Shown one piece after another: positions 37,325-48,876 of a DNA stretch of 64,000 nucleotides. The stretch is taken from contig JAQMRL010000002.1 of NCBI GenBank assembly GCA_035578175.1, positions 79,951,325 through 80,015,324 on the forward strand. The letters are read 5' to 3'. Position 1 is the first letter of the stretch, and the number at the start of each line of letters is the position of its first letter. The notes under the pieces were generated by a model. That model searched no databases, was not told the DNA's origin, and was given only the letters and a program-made list of their open reading frames with translations. A program made the translations under genes and the position numbers. The stretch comes from Catonia carolina. Lineage: Eukaryota > Arthropoda > Insecta > Hemiptera > Achilidae.

Positions 37325-39247
37325 TCAATCCAATCTGTGTAATTGGATTTGGGTGGGTCTATTTTTAACTTTAGCTTCTAAAATCTTTATTTTAATGTTC
37401 AAATAAACAATTAATATAACAATGATTACTAGAACGGAATAAACAATCCATTTTGTGAATTGATCGTTGAGAAGTATGTCTTTCCAAACGTTTGGCAATG
37501 TACTTTCTTGAAAAACTGATTCTGGTACATGATCGGAGATAGAAATTTGGGGAAAGGTTAGGTTCCATTTATGATTTATCAGGTCTGATAAGGAGGAAGT
37601 GGAAGGATAGAAGTCCGAATGAGGGAATGAAAACTTGTAATGGGTGAAAGTGGACCAGGGTGCGGGGAGTAGATGGGCTACCGCTGGCGAATTCGGAGTT
37701 CTAGAGTCACAAGGTGTGATTTTATCTATGATGATGTGATGATCTTCTAACACTTCACATTCACATGGGACCTGAATATCCAATGCGCCTGTAACGTTGA
37801 CTGGAAGTTCTATTGTCGTAGATGGACAGACCAATCGGGTGTTTTGCTGTGCGTTAGTTATATAAAATCGTGACACCTGAACTTCGGTAATATACACTTC
37901 GGTTGTTCGTTTGTGGCAAATAAAGTGACATTTTTGCATTAGGCTTTGTAACGAGCCATCTGTAAGTATTTGCTTGATGCACTTGGTGTTTAGGCTGGAG
38001 TGTTGCTGAAATCTTGGGATGTAGCATAACTTATCACTTTGTAAATCGCATGAGGTGGATGGAGAAATGGTACGTACTCGTTGTTCACTTAAGATGATGT
38101 AGAGGTGTTGAGTATCTAATGAACAAATTTGGTTATTCCAGACTAGTGGAATCGGTGACACTTTGACCAGGGCATGCGATGCGGCTGTCTTAGCGATTGG
38201 AACTTGTAGTTTGAGAACAATTCTTGTAGTTGAGAAAACACAAGTCGTAATAGGCTTTTCGTAATATAAATGAAGGTTTTGTATTGGCAGTACTAATTGC
38301 TGTTTGTTTTTCATTAGTTGTGTCGATAATTTTCCCAGATCGGACTGTAACGTAATGGGTGTTACCAGTTCGCGAGGAAGCATCTTCTGTCTACATGAGG
38401 TTTGAACTGACGTCATGTGAGAGTAGTATGTGTTTAGAAATGATTGCCAATTAATATTATGAAGTACAGCCAAGATGTTATATATTTGTAGAATTTCAGT
38501 GTTTTCCGTATCCTGTATTATTTTTCCATAATAGTGTAGTTCCTCTTCTGTTTCTTTTAGAATTGACTGAACGCGATTTGTAACGGTGTCCATGTTGTGG
38601 GTTGTCTTGATTAGGTCTTGGTGATCCGAATGTATCGTTTTTGTAAGTTGATTGTAGTGATCTGTTAAATATTTCTCGTTGTAATATGTTTGATGAAGTT
38701 GATTCTCTGTGGCAGTACCGCAGCAAAAATTTAGAAATTCGCCAATGAAATCTAAAGCTCTTCTTGGTCGTTGCTGATCCAAATTAGATATTGGTAGTCC
38801 TGTTGTGAATAGGATGTTCAAAGTAGCATTCGACAGTGTCGTGATGCGCTTAAACAGTTGGCAGGCGGGAGATGTGCTGTTTCTGTCGTGAATCGCTGAG
38901 GCAAAATCATGGTGAAAATCTTGAAGTGGTTCAGCGGGTTTTCTTGGTAAGGAAAATTGTTCTAGGGGGTTATTATTTAGGGATTGGGAAACGTTTATAA
39001 GTTGAGATAAGTTCGGGAAAGGACAGGTTAAGTTTTGAAACATTGTTGAGTTTTGAGGTAAATCGGGATGGGAATCGAAGGGGAGAATGTACATTAACGG
39101 GACGGAAGAATCATACAGGTAAACATTGGAAATATTTTTTATGTGAAAACCAGAAAATAAATTAACTACTTTGTCTGCCGAAACAAAGTTTTGCCCAACA
39201 AGTGATGTAGAAGCAAAAAGAAAAAATATTTTTATACTGGAAGCCAT
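37325..39247 (-). CDS. env: Envelope fusion glycoprotein (Env), 640 aa
   Basis: Start chosen at the ATG at 39247. Signal peptide about 1-24, then an ectodomain with many N-glycosylation sequons and cysteines. A furin-type site RPRR (160-163) is followed by ALDFIGEFLNFCCG, the position and character of the fusion peptide in insect errantivirus Env and baculovirus F proteins. A transmembrane helix lies near 608-630 (WIVYSVLVIIVILIVYL), with a short basic cytoplasmic tail. The frame is intact. Expression probably requires a spliced subgenomic RNA, since env is 3 kb from pol. Confidence 0.82.
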   Translation of the reverse strand: MASSIKIFFLFASTSLVGQNFVSADKVVNLFSGFHIKNISNVYLYDSSVPLMYILPFDSHPDLPQNSTMFQNLTCPFPNLSQLINVSQSLNNNPLEQFSLPRKPAEPLQDFHHDFASAIHDRNSTSPACQLFKRITTLSNATLNILFTTGLPISNLDQQRPRRALDFIGEFLNFCCGTATENQLHQTYYNEKYLTDHYNQLTKTIHSDHQDLIKTTHNMDTVTNRVQSILKETEEELHYYGKIIQDTENTEILQIYNILAVLHNINWQSFLNTYYSHMTSVQTSCRQKMLPRELVTPITLQSDLGKLSTQLMKNKQQLVLPIQNLHLYYEKPITTCVFSTTRIVLKLQVPIAKTAASHALVKVSPIPLVWNNQICSLDTQHLYIILSEQRVRTISPSTSCDLQSDKLCYIPRFQQHSSLNTKCIKQILTDGSLQSLMQKCHFICHKRTTEVYITEVQVSRFYITNAQQNTRLVCPSTTIELPVNVTGALDIQVPCECEVLEDHHIIIDKITPCDSRTPNSPAVAHLLPAPWSTFTHYKFSFPHSDFYPSTSSLSDLINHKWNLTFPQISISDHVPESVFQESTLPNVWKDILLNDQFTKWIVYSVLVIIVILIVYLNIKIKILEAKVKNRPTQIQLHRLD

Positions 39248-39256
39248 AATCTTCAA

Positions 39257-42221
39257 CGATCTTACAAATATAATAAAATTTAAAAAATGATATCCTTGGT
39301 TAAATTAATGAAATGTTGAAAAATAACGTAATATATCTTAAGTTTAATTATTAAGTGAAATTACCCTAAATATCTTATCTTATTACTAAATTTATGATTT
39401 TTATTAGCCTTATTACTAAAGTTACTACTATGTAGAATTGAATTCAAATTCGTTGTAAGAACGACGGTTTTTGTTTTGTGAACTTAATTTTTTTGCTGGA
39501 ATACGAAAGGTGGTAGCAATAGGTTTAAGTACACTGTGGTAACAGATAGTAGATAACAGGTTTTTCTTGAGTCTGGGCACTTTCACTGTAAAACGGAAAA
39601 TTTGATGTACATACGACTCTTTGTATACTAAAACAGAAGAAACGAGAGTATGTTATTTTATGTTGAAATTATTTAAAAAAATCACAATTGAACTGGGATT
39701 TCAAAAACAACGTTGCTACTCTACGGAGTTATTTTTTTTCTGCGATTTATATCATATCTAATTCAAAGGGGTGTTGTAGTTTCAAAAAATTTGTCCTGGT
39801 TGCATCTTGGTTCTGTCATTACCCAAAAATTCTAAAAATAAATAATCCAAAACTGTCCTTTGAGGAAATCTTATCGGAACAGCAAATCTAAACCTAAATC
39901 TAACAAAATTCGAATCATAACTTATCAAAAACAAATTCTAAATAGAAGAAATTCTGTTATTCTTCAAAGCAAAACTGAAACGGGGCACACCAGCCTTCTC
40001 TCTTTGGCTAATGCTACCTACCCCACAGATATTAAAACAACTAAAATCTAAAAAGAAAAAAAAAACTTAAACCAATTATAACTTAGCTAACTAACGTAGT
40101 CTACCCTTTTAAAACGTAACATAACTGCAAGAACTCCTTTTATTATATAGTTGCCGTAAACAAAATTCGTCAACCAAACCTATTTAGAAAAACCAAAAAC
40201 AAGGAAAGGCAACCTAGGCTAAAAGTGTTATTAAACTAACTTAAGTTAATAACCGAAACCATACATTCATAAACCATTTGAAAACAAAAAAAAATCATTC
40301 TGAGATCCACCTGTAAATACAATACTGCACCAAAATCCATCTCTACAAATGATGCTTAAAACTTACGTTCAAAAACCAATTCATAACTACAACTGAAAGG
40401 AAAACCGAAAATAAAAAAAACCTAAAGATAAACTGTGACAACCGAAAATATGTCAACAAAACCAAGCCTGACTTAGCCGCAAAACAAATTGATAATAATA
40501 AACAAAAGAAAAGCGTAATAACCTTATGCCAAACACTATCGATACGAAACCATCTAAAATTTAACATACTGTCCAGTTCAAAACCTGCTGAAGAAAACCC
40601 AATCTAAAACCTTACTGCAAAAATAAAACTCCTGAACTTGAAATCCAACACAAACAAATTTACAACATACAAAGACCAGCTCTTGATAAACAAAATCCTT
40701 CACAATCCAAAAATCCATTTACATTGTAGGGTTAAATAAAGTAAACAAAAAAAATTCAAAGGGATGTCTTAGCAAAGAATCAGTGATAAAACGAAATATC
40801 AAAACTTGATAAAGGGTTAGAGCGGTAAGAACCCTTCGTGCAATAACCAAAAATCGAATTGTGGGGGGGGAACGTCCTAGTAATAAGTAAACAAATGAGA
40901 AAAAAAAATGTGTAGTTAATGGAAAAAAAAAACACAGGGTCACAAACAAAATATTCCACTATCCAGCCGTCGACCTAACGGGAGATTTTCTGTCGAACTT
41001 ATCCTGGAAAGCGACCATGCATACCGGCCAGGTACTATCCGACTAAAACAGTGACTGCCTGCTAGCCGTACGCAACAGACCGCAGATCAGCCCCGTACGA
41101 AAATCAAGGGGGAAAAGAAATTTTGAGGTTCTGAGATGGATGAAACTCGTCGATGGTTGTCCACGATCACTTATCAAGACTTCGATCTTTCCACTCTCAA
41201 CCAACATTCAAAGGCTCCAATCACTCGCTACACTCATTCAAACCATTCGAGCCCATTCATACCAAAAATCTGGTCCAGAAAAGATAACGGGTCCCTCTAA
41301 CTGATCTCAACCAAAACAAAACCGCGACTGCTTTACCGGAACTGTACGAAGGGTACCTCCACACCCTATCATAGGCTCCGATAAACAATCCAAATGGAGG
41401 AAAGGAAAAGGAAGGTCGGTTAAGCTAACAACCAGAAGTGAAATTTAGGAACTGAAACACGGATTGGGCGGACGATATGAACTCTCTCATAAAATAATCA
41501 TAAACTCCAAAAATCAACATCAAATACTCATTAAACTCCAAACTGTAGGGCAGCACGTTATATCTAGCGCGACCCTAAAATTAATCTGTATTATAACTGT
41601 AAATAAAAAAAGTTCACACATGTGAGTAACTGGTGTGAAACAACTTAATTGTGAGTCACACTGTATTGCACTGACCGGCTAAAACGCTCCTAAAATGAAA
41701 CTGAAAAAAAAAATATACCCTATGTCCTAACTCTAGCAATCAAGGAAACAGTCCAAAACTTAAATCCTTTTAAAACAAAAACTTTAAAACATTCCAAAAT
41801 ATCGATTACCTATAATTATTAATTGGCAAGGCTACATGAAATTCGGCTATCTGAAATTGTAACACCATCGAAAAATAAAAACTCTTGTGGGTAGACAGAA
41901 ACCAAAGATTTTATGCAACTGAGTATTTCAAACAAAAATTAGAGAAAATAAATATCTGTTAAGTGATAGTTTAACCTAATTGTAAAAAAAAATAAACAAA
42001 TAATATAACTTAAACAATAATCTATCATATCAGAGTAACTTCATATCATAGTAACATCTGGAAACAAAACACAAGACATGGTTCTATTTACAAAGAAAAT
42101 TTGAAACACATAATGAAAAAAATAATAAACACAATGACACACATAACTTAAGTATTGAAATAATCTTGAAAATGATGTAACAAAGTTATTTAATTTTATG
42201 TGGTTTTGAAAATACGTAGAT
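39257..42221. other. Pol-env spacer of right retroelement copy
   Basis: About 3 kb, with only short hydrophobic ORFs on the sense strand (40343-40567, 40719-40949). The second is broken in the left copy by indels, which argues against coding function. It holds a run of 8 G (9 in the left copy). A role in splicing or RNA export is possible. Confidence 0.6.
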
Positions 42222-45200
42222 CTACGAATGTAAACATCTTAAAAGATTTGTAATTAAAGCGACGGTTTGATCTGGTAAGAGAACTTGCTGATTATTGGTT
42301 ATTGTAGTTGAATCTTTAATACATTTTCGTAGTCTATTAATATGTACTGTTTCCGGAACTAGCTTGCCAAATTTTTCCAAAAGTATTTCGTATGTTACTG
42401 GCGAAATTTGTTTAAGAATCGTATAAGGACCACGATAAAGAGTCGTAAACTTAGAAGTCTTAGAATCTTTTGATTGAGGAAAATACACGAAAACTTTATC
42501 AGACGGTTTGAAGGAAATATAGGAATGCTTTAAATCATAGTAATGCTTCTGAGATAATTGAGACTTTTGGATGAGAGCGGGAATTGTTTTCCTGACATCT
42601 TGCAACACTTGCAGCTGATGATCAATGGCGTAATCTAGTTGCTCTGTAACGAAAGGTAGATCTGCTGGACAAACGGGATGAAAACCATGTACCAAATAGA
42701 ACGGGGAATGACCTATTGATTTTTGATGAGAGATGTTATAGGAGAACAAGGCAGGTTTTATGTATTCATTCCAGTTTGAGTGATTATTATTGACATAGAA
42801 TTTTAGGATTTGCACTAAAGTAGAATTGAATCTCTCCACGAGTCCTTGAGACTGGGGTGCGTACGAAGAACTTGTCACATGCTGAATGCCTAATAAGGTA
42901 CAGAAACGTTTGAGAAGCGCGTTAACAAAATGGGTCCCATTGTCTGTTTGAATAAATTTAGGAACACCGTAAGACAAGGAAACTTCGAGTAAAAATTTTG
43001 CAACGGTGACAGCGTCTGCTTTAACAGAAGCTTTGGCAATAGCAAAACGGGTAGCGGTGTCCAATGCAATAAGAATAAATTGATAATTGTTTTTCGCTCG
43101 TTGTAATGGGCCTAAAAAATCCAACTGTAGGCGGAAAAATGGAACTGAAGAAACTGGTATAGGCTGCAACAGACCGTGGGGTTTAGACCTGCTAGTTTTA
43201 ATTTTCTGGCAGAGTTCGCATGCTTTAACAAAATTAGTGACATCAGATGACATACCTGGCCAAAAATATTTAGGTTGAAGTTTGGACAAAGTTTTAGACA
43301 CACCTAAATGACCACCACCAATAGGCGAACAATGATAAAATTCTAAGGTCTGATTTACTAAAGATTTGGGCAAAGCTAAAACGAGAATTGGTTCGTTGTC
43401 GAAGCGTTTATAATATAGAATGTTGTTTTTGAGTACGTAATTTCTGGAAACGCGTGCATACTGTTTTTCTACGGCATTTCTGTCTAATAGCGCTGCGAAG
43501 ATTTGTGACAGGAACTGATCTTGTCGTTGCTCTAATTCTATGTTAACAGTGTTATTAAACATAACAATTTGCGTGTCGTTGCTATGGTTACTACTATGTA
43601 GGTCAAGTGCAGGTGACGGAATGGAAACATCTGTAGATAAAACTTCTGTTGTATTTAAAGATGTTCGTGACGGTCTGATTTGAAGCGTTAGTTGCCCTAC
43701 TGATGAAGTAGTTTTTTTATTATACGTGTTTGACGTATTCTTGATTTCCCGTCTTACTTCTATTGTGTCTACTGGAGCTTCAACTGGAAGATCCAGAGGA
43801 TTTCTGGACAAAGCATCTGGTACTTCTAAAAATTTTCCTGGCACGTATTTTATCTTGAAGTTGTACTCACTTAGCTGAACTAACAATTTACTTAGTCGTG
43901 ATCCTGGATCTTTTAAATTCTTAACTGATTCTAGGGTTTTGTGATCAGTAATTATAGTAAAGTCACGGCTGTAGAGGAAATGTCGAAAATGTTTTACACT
44001 GTACACAATTGCTAACAGTTCCAGCTGTGCCACTGTCCAATTTTCCTCGTTTTTTGTTAATCGGCGACTTACAAAAGCGATTGGCTTTAGTTCATTGGTC
44101 TCCGATTTTTGTGTTAGACAACCAGCTATACCAATTCGTGATGCGTCGCAGTAAAGAAACGTTGGACGTTCATCAACAAAATGTGCTAGTACAGGGGGGT
44201 TTGAAATTAAATTTTTAAGCGTTATAAAAGCTTCTTCGCACTCATTTGACCAAATAAATTTCCGTTTTTCGCAATCCTTCGTGGTTAATTGTGTTAACGG
44301 AAAAGCTATCTGAGTTATATTTTTAATGAAACGGCGATAATAATTTACTAAACCTAAAAATGATCTGACTTGCTTAACTTTCTGTGGGCGCGGAAATTTG
44401 GTTACGGATTCAACATTTTCAGCCAGGGGTGTAAGTCCTTCGCTTGAGACGGTGTGACCTAGAATTTTAACTGATGAGAAGAAAAACCTACATTTTTCAG
44501 GTTTTAAACGAAGAGAAGCGTTTCGTAATCGTGTCAGAACTTCACGAAGAACATCAAAACAAATGGAAAACTCGGATGAATGAACAAAAACGTCATCAAT
44601 GTAAAAACTTAGGTTACGATACAAAAGGTCGGATAACAACAGAGTTATGTTACGGTTAAAAGCTGCTGGGCTAATACTCAGACCCATTGGAAGTCGCTTG
44701 AATCCAAATAAGCCATTAGGAACGATGAATGCTGTAATAGGAACACTTTCTGGACAGATTTGTTGACAATAAAATGCTTGGGACAAATCAAGTGTGGTAA
44801 AATATTTGGAACCAGAAAAAGACTCTAAGATGGTACTTGTGTTGGCTATAGGAAATTTATCTTGTACAATCTTGGAATTGATTTTCTTGTAATTAACTAC
44901 CAAGCGAGATGATCCATCTGGTTTACGCACAAGAAAACCTGGAGAAGCGTAAGGGGATTTAATCGGTGTAATAACGTCAGCGGCGAGAAGGTTTTTAATA
45001 ACAACATCCAAATCTTTCTGCTCAGCCGGGGCGAACTTGTACGGTCCTTGAAAAACTGCTTCGGAATCAGATAACTTAATTTGGACTGGGGGTAATTTAG
45101 CCTGTGGTAAATCTGATTCTCCGGTTGAAAACACATCAGAAAACTCTAAAAGTAACTGCTTAACTTGATTGAATTGATCTAAAGATAAATCAGGAGAGAT

Positions 45201-47000
45201 ATGGATGGATTTTCCATGAATAGTTACTTCCCTAGTATTTTCGGTAGAAATAGAAGCAATAGGGGAGGTTGATAAATTATCTTGAGGAGAGAAAGCGATT
45301 TCTCCTAACAAAGTGTCACTGTAAATAATTTGGGGAACTGGAGAAACGTTACGAAGGTAAAACTTACTACCAATGCTACCAGAGCGGTTAATAAAACACA
45401 CAAGAGAATTTTTTTGAAAATAATGGGAGTTGGGAGTAAAACTGTGAAACTTATAGTAACCTAACACGTGATCAACTGAAGAATTAATCTGCATATCTGA
45501 CTTTGGCAGAAGAATAACTTTATCTAAAACGCGGACATTTAAGGGATCTGTAGAAATTTTACTTGACACAAGGGAAATATCTTCGACCATTGTGAACGAA
45601 ATGCTTGGGTTAAGGTAAACAATACGGTCTGAATTGTTAGAAATTAAAACTTTGCGAAATTGTTTATCAAAAGCAACGGCCATAGTGTAAAGATTGTCTC
45701 TGTTTAAATTGGAAGGGTCGAGAAATAATTCTTCAATGGCTGTATCTAACGAGAATCGAACTTTTATTGTCGAAAAAGGTTTTATGAACTTAGGCTTGTA
45801 AGAAAACGTAGTCGGCAGAACAGATGGAAATGTGCGCGGTGTAGGTATAAAATCAGCTGACGACTGTGTAGGCGGGCTGGTAACCGATTGTGCTGTAGGA
45901 AGGTCAGTTGAATCGGGGGTAGTCTGAACTGAAAGCGAAGTAGGAGAATTAGTGGCAGGTTGTATCGACGAAGATGGTAAGAACTGAGTGACCGATCTTT
46001 TCCACTGAGGGTCAATTTTAATTTGGAGGTTTTTCTTACCTGGAAAATTAAACGTTAACATATTTCTCCTAAAGTTCAGAATGACGGCATAACGAATAAA
46101 AAAATCATTTCCCAGTAACAGAGAGCAATTTAAATTTCGAACTACAAAACAAGCGTGTTGTAAGTTAATATTATGTAAATTGAAGTGCAAATGGGTCTGA
46201 CCCAATACCTGTAAAAGCGATTTATTCGCGGAAGAGAGTGAGATATTGTTAGTCGGTTTAACTCGGTTAATATTGACTAAATCGGCATTAACTAAACTTA
46301 CATTAGCACCAGTGTCTAAAATAATTTTAATATTTACACCATTAACGCAGCCATTAATCGCTAAAGCAGAAGTGTGGATTTGGTTAACTGTATCACAAAA
46401 ATCATGATTTTCTGATAAGGTAATCGGTAATTGATCATCGTGATGTTCCTGAAAAGGAAAACCTAAAAACTTAATAAGGAATTCTAGTTTCGCAACACCG
46501 GTAGGTTTCGAGTTTAAAATCGAAAAAGGTAATTTTAATGTGCACAATTTAAAAATCTCAGACAGCTGACTATGAGTTACAAAAGAATTTGTCATTGAAG
46601 TAAAATTTATACCTTGAAGAGTGTGAAATTGAAACAAGTAAGCGAAAATACGGAATACAGAATCTAACATTGCTAAACCCGAAATGCCAGTTTTCAGGCA
46701 CAACGGTGTCCGTATAAGATAAAAGCGAAAATTGGAATGGAAAATCGAATTTAGAAATCGGCGAAAAGCGTCTATAAAGAAACGCGGTGGAAAGCTTTGT
46801 GAAGCTGACATAAAAATTTCCAATGCTACAGTATCAACAACAAAAATAAACCATAGTCGAAAATTAGGGTTTGTATTTGGAAAAGAAAAACTGAAGGGAA
46901 AAAACCAAAAACGAAAAGTCTTAACATTGGGTGGAGTGACGAAAAATTCAGATTTGAAATCTTGGGAAGAAATAGCACTAAACCAGCGCGATGAAGCCAT
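42222..47000 (-). CDS. pol: Pro-Pol polyprotein, right copy, 1592 aa
   Basis: Identical in prediction to 26710-31488, with the same protease, RT, RNase H and integrase residues. This copy belongs to the complete element with both LTRs and env, so it is the better candidate for a functional gene. The frame is open to about 47052, and entry is probably by frameshift rather than by the ATG at 47000. Confidence 0.92.
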   Translation of the reverse strand: MASSRWFSAISSQDFKSEFFVTPPNVKTFRFWFFPFSFSFPNTNPNFRLWFIFVVDTVALEIFMSASQSFPPRFFIDAFRRFLNSIFHSNFRFYLIRTPLCLKTGISGLAMLDSVFRIFAYLFQFHTLQGINFTSMTNSFVTHSQLSEIFKLCTLKLPFSILNSKPTGVAKLEFLIKFLGFPFQEHHDDQLPITLSENHDFCDTVNQIHTSALAINGCVNGVNIKIILDTGANVSLVNADLVNINRVKPTNNISLSSANKSLLQVLGQTHLHFNLHNINLQHACFVVRNLNCSLLLGNDFFIRYAVILNFRRNMLTFNFPGKKNLQIKIDPQWKRSVTQFLPSSSIQPATNSPTSLSVQTTPDSTDLPTAQSVTSPPTQSSADFIPTPRTFPSVLPTTFSYKPKFIKPFSTIKVRFSLDTAIEELFLDPSNLNRDNLYTMAVAFDKQFRKVLISNNSDRIVYLNPSISFTMVEDISLVSSKISTDPLNVRVLDKVILLPKSDMQINSSVDHVLGYYKFHSFTPNSHYFQKNSLVCFINRSGSIGSKFYLRNVSPVPQIIYSDTLLGEIAFSPQDNLSTSPIASISTENTREVTIHGKSIHISPDLSLDQFNQVKQLLLEFSDVFSTGESDLPQAKLPPVQIKLSDSEAVFQGPYKFAPAEQKDLDVVIKNLLAADVITPIKSPYASPGFLVRKPDGSSRLVVNYKKINSKIVQDKFPIANTSTILESFSGSKYFTTLDLSQAFYCQQICPESVPITAFIVPNGLFGFKRLPMGLSISPAAFNRNITLLLSDLLYRNLSFYIDDVFVHSSEFSICFDVLREVLTRLRNASLRLKPEKCRFFFSSVKILGHTVSSEGLTPLAENVESVTKFPRPQKVKQVRSFLGLVNYYRRFIKNITQIAFPLTQLTTKDCEKRKFIWSNECEEAFITLKNLISNPPVLAHFVDERPTFLYCDASRIGIAGCLTQKSETNELKPIAFVSRRLTKNEENWTVAQLELLAIVYSVKHFRHFLYSRDFTIITDHKTLESVKNLKDPGSRLSKLLVQLSEYNFKIKYVPGKFLEVPDALSRNPLDLPVEAPVDTIEVRREIKNTSNTYNKKTTSSVGQLTLQIRPSRTSLNTTEVLSTDVSIPSPALDLHSSNHSNDTQIVMFNNTVNIELEQRQDQFLSQIFAALLDRNAVEKQYARVSRNYVLKNNILYYKRFDNEPILVLALPKSLVNQTLEFYHCSPIGGGHLGVSKTLSKLQPKYFWPGMSSDVTNFVKACELCQKIKTSRSKPHGLLQPIPVSSVPFFRLQLDFLGPLQRAKNNYQFILIALDTATRFAIAKASVKADAVTVAKFLLEVSLSYGVPKFIQTDNGTHFVNALLKRFCTLLGIQHVTSSSYAPQSQGLVERFNSTLVQILKFYVNNNHSNWNEYIKPALFSYNISHQKSIGHSPFYLVHGFHPVCPADLPFVTEQLDYAIDHQLQVLQDVRKTIPALIQKSQLSQKHYYDLKHSYISFKPSDKVFVYFPQSKDSKTSKFTTLYRGPYTILKQISPVTYEILLEKFGKLVPETVHINRLRKCIKDSTTITNNQQVLLPDQTVALITNLLRCLHS

Positions 47001-47416
47001 GAAAAATGAACGGCGGGTTTGTATTGTTCTGTGAAAGCACTCAATACAGTGTCAACCTGTTCGCACGTTAAATCAGACTTGTTTACCAGCTTTAAAGAAT
47101 CGGGAATATCCACTTCAGAAAAATTAACTAAACAGCAAGGTGCTGAAGTAGCAATTGGCTGTTTCTCTACCTGAGACGAGTTAGACAAATGTGAAGACGA
47201 AAATTTATCAGAATAATTAATAAGTGATCTAGAAGCATTAAAAGCACGCGATAATCGAGAGTTGTTGGTATTGGTAGGCGGGAGTGATAAGTACACTGTC
47301 CTATCCGATTTTCTAGTATTCGCGAAATGAAATTTTTTTCTGAAACGCCCTTTGAAAAGTGAAGAGATCGGCGAAGGATCAGAGCAAGTCTGTCCCTCGC
47401 AAATTAGCCGTTTTTT
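46826..47416 (-). CDS. Intermediate frame between gag and pol, right copy
   Basis: Counterpart of 31314-31904, open from the Gag slip site to 46826. No ATG start and no recognised domain. Confidence 0.55.
   Translation of the reverse strand, partial: KKRLICEGQTCSDPSPISSLFKGRFRKKFHFANTRKSDRTVYLSLPPTNTNNSRLSRAFNASRSLINYSDKFSSSHLSNSSQVEKQPIATSAPCCLVNFSEVDIPDSLKLVNKSDLTCEQVDTVLSAFTEQYKPAVHFSWLHRAGLVLFLPKISNLNFSSLHPMLRLFVFGFFPSVFLFQIQTLIFDYGLFLLLIL
46898..46904 (-). promoter_or_regulatory. Second -1 frameshift heptamer, right copy
   Basis: T-TTT-TTC in the phase of the intermediate frame, leading to pol; counterpart of 31386-31392. Confidence 0.5.
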
Positions 47417-48876
47417 GGAAAAGTATTAAAAGGGCAGTCAGACAAAACATGATCTGTGCTCTTACAAATAAGGCAGGTGTTAACAGCGGGATGTGTCGAT
47501 TGTTGGGGCGAGCGGTTGTGTTGGCTACCATTTGAAGAAGTAATTGGACAATTTTCAGTCGAATTCTTAACATTAATGGAACTGTAATTTGGACGTGTTC
47601 TGTTGCCAGAAAAATTAGAATTAGATTGCTGAAATGACCTGTTAGAATTCCCTACTCGATTGCTAACACAGTGATCGTTTTTATTATTAAAATTTTGACT
47701 ATTTCGATTAAAATTGCGATTCTGAGATCCATTATGACGAGAATTATTAGCATTATTATTACTGTACTGATTATTATAATTTCTAGAATTACTACTTCTA
47801 TTACTGTAATGATTAGCATTATTAGTTTGATGAACGGCGGCATTCTGGTTGTTAAAGCCGCCGGAGTTACCCTGAAAAGATCTACTATTAACATGCCTAT
47901 CATTAGTTATAATATTATTACCATGATGCATTTGTATACAGTCGGGAGAATAATTGATACTATTAATGGCTGTTGATTCATTACACTGTCCATCCACACG
48001 AAAATTTAAAATATTCTGAGTGGTTTGTAGTTTTTTTAAATTGTTTCGAATAGTCGCCACTGATGTAATGTCAGACAAAGCGAGTTTATCTAAGATACTA
48101 GGCAATATACCTCGTAAGATGTATTTGCATTTGCGTGATTCGCTCATGTCTGGATCAAACTTGTGACACAAAGCTAGGATGTCGGCCATAAATGTGAAGA
48201 CATTCTCCGTGACCAGCTGTTTCCTATTTTGTAACTGAATTTCAAAGTGTTCTGGAGTTGTCGACCCTGAAAAATGGTCAGTAAGATGATCCTTAAGGGA
48301 ATCATATGTAATTTGTTGGTTGGCATCACCTTTCAAAATACAGTTTAAATAATTAAGGGCCGTGTCGGTAAGATACAAAGATAAAAATCGCTTCTTAAGC
48401 TCTGGAGTCCATGAATTTATTTCAGAGGCTCTTTCGTAAGTCTCAAAAAAATCTATAATGTCTTCCGAACCTCTTCCGCTAAAGGATCTCGGAGTATAAA
48501 ATGGAACCTTTGGTTTCGCTGTTGCCATTTCCGTTTGTAACATGGGTACCTGTGGAGCTGGACCTGTGTTACCAAAACCTGTATTTGAACCTGCTATAAT
48601 AACCTGTGTTAGATGTTGTTTTAAAGTTTCGATATCAGGGAAATTTTCCAACAACTGGCGTGGTATGTATCCAGATGTTAGTAAATACTGAAAGGCCTCA
48701 GTACGTAACTCTTCTACTTCCGTCGGATTTTTTAAAGTTTTTTTAATTAGGTTTAGAGCCCCTCTTAAATAATCTAAATCGCCGAATTTTGGCACAAAAA
48801 TTTTGTACTGGTTGGCCAACAAACGGGCTTCGTCTAATTTCAAGTCCCTGATATTAACTTTGGTTAAATCGATCAT
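47404..48876 (-). CDS. gag: Gag polyprotein, right copy, 490 aa
   Basis: Same predicted protein as 31892-33364, with one CCHC knuckle near the C-terminus and the slippery heptamer two codons before the stop. It lies 1.05 kb downstream of the 5' LTR. Confidence 0.9.
   Translation of the reverse strand: MIDLTKVNIRDLKLDEARLLANQYKIFVPKFGDLDYLRGALNLIKKTLKNPTEVEELRTEAFQYLLTSGYIPRQLLENFPDIETLKQHLTQVIIAGSNTGFGNTGPAPQVPMLQTEMATAKPKVPFYTPRSFSGRGSEDIIDFFETYERASEINSWTPELKKRFLSLYLTDTALNYLNCILKGDANQQITYDSLKDHLTDHFSGSTTPEHFEIQLQNRKQLVTENVFTFMADILALCHKFDPDMSESRKCKYILRGILPSILDKLALSDITSVATIRNNLKKLQTTQNILNFRVDGQCNESTAINSINYSPDCIQMHHGNNIITNDRHVNSRSFQGNSGGFNNQNAAVHQTNNANHYSNRSSNSRNYNNQYSNNNANNSRHNGSQNRNFNRNSQNFNNKNDHCVSNRVGNSNRSFQQSNSNFSGNRTRPNYSSINVKNSTENCPITSSNGSQHNRSPQQSTHPAVNTCLICKSTDHVLSDCPFNTFPKNG
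47410..47416 (-). promoter_or_regulatory. Gag -1 frameshift heptamer A-AAA-AAC, right copy
   Basis: Counterpart of 31898-31904, in the correct phase just before the gag stop at 47404. Confidence 0.7.
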
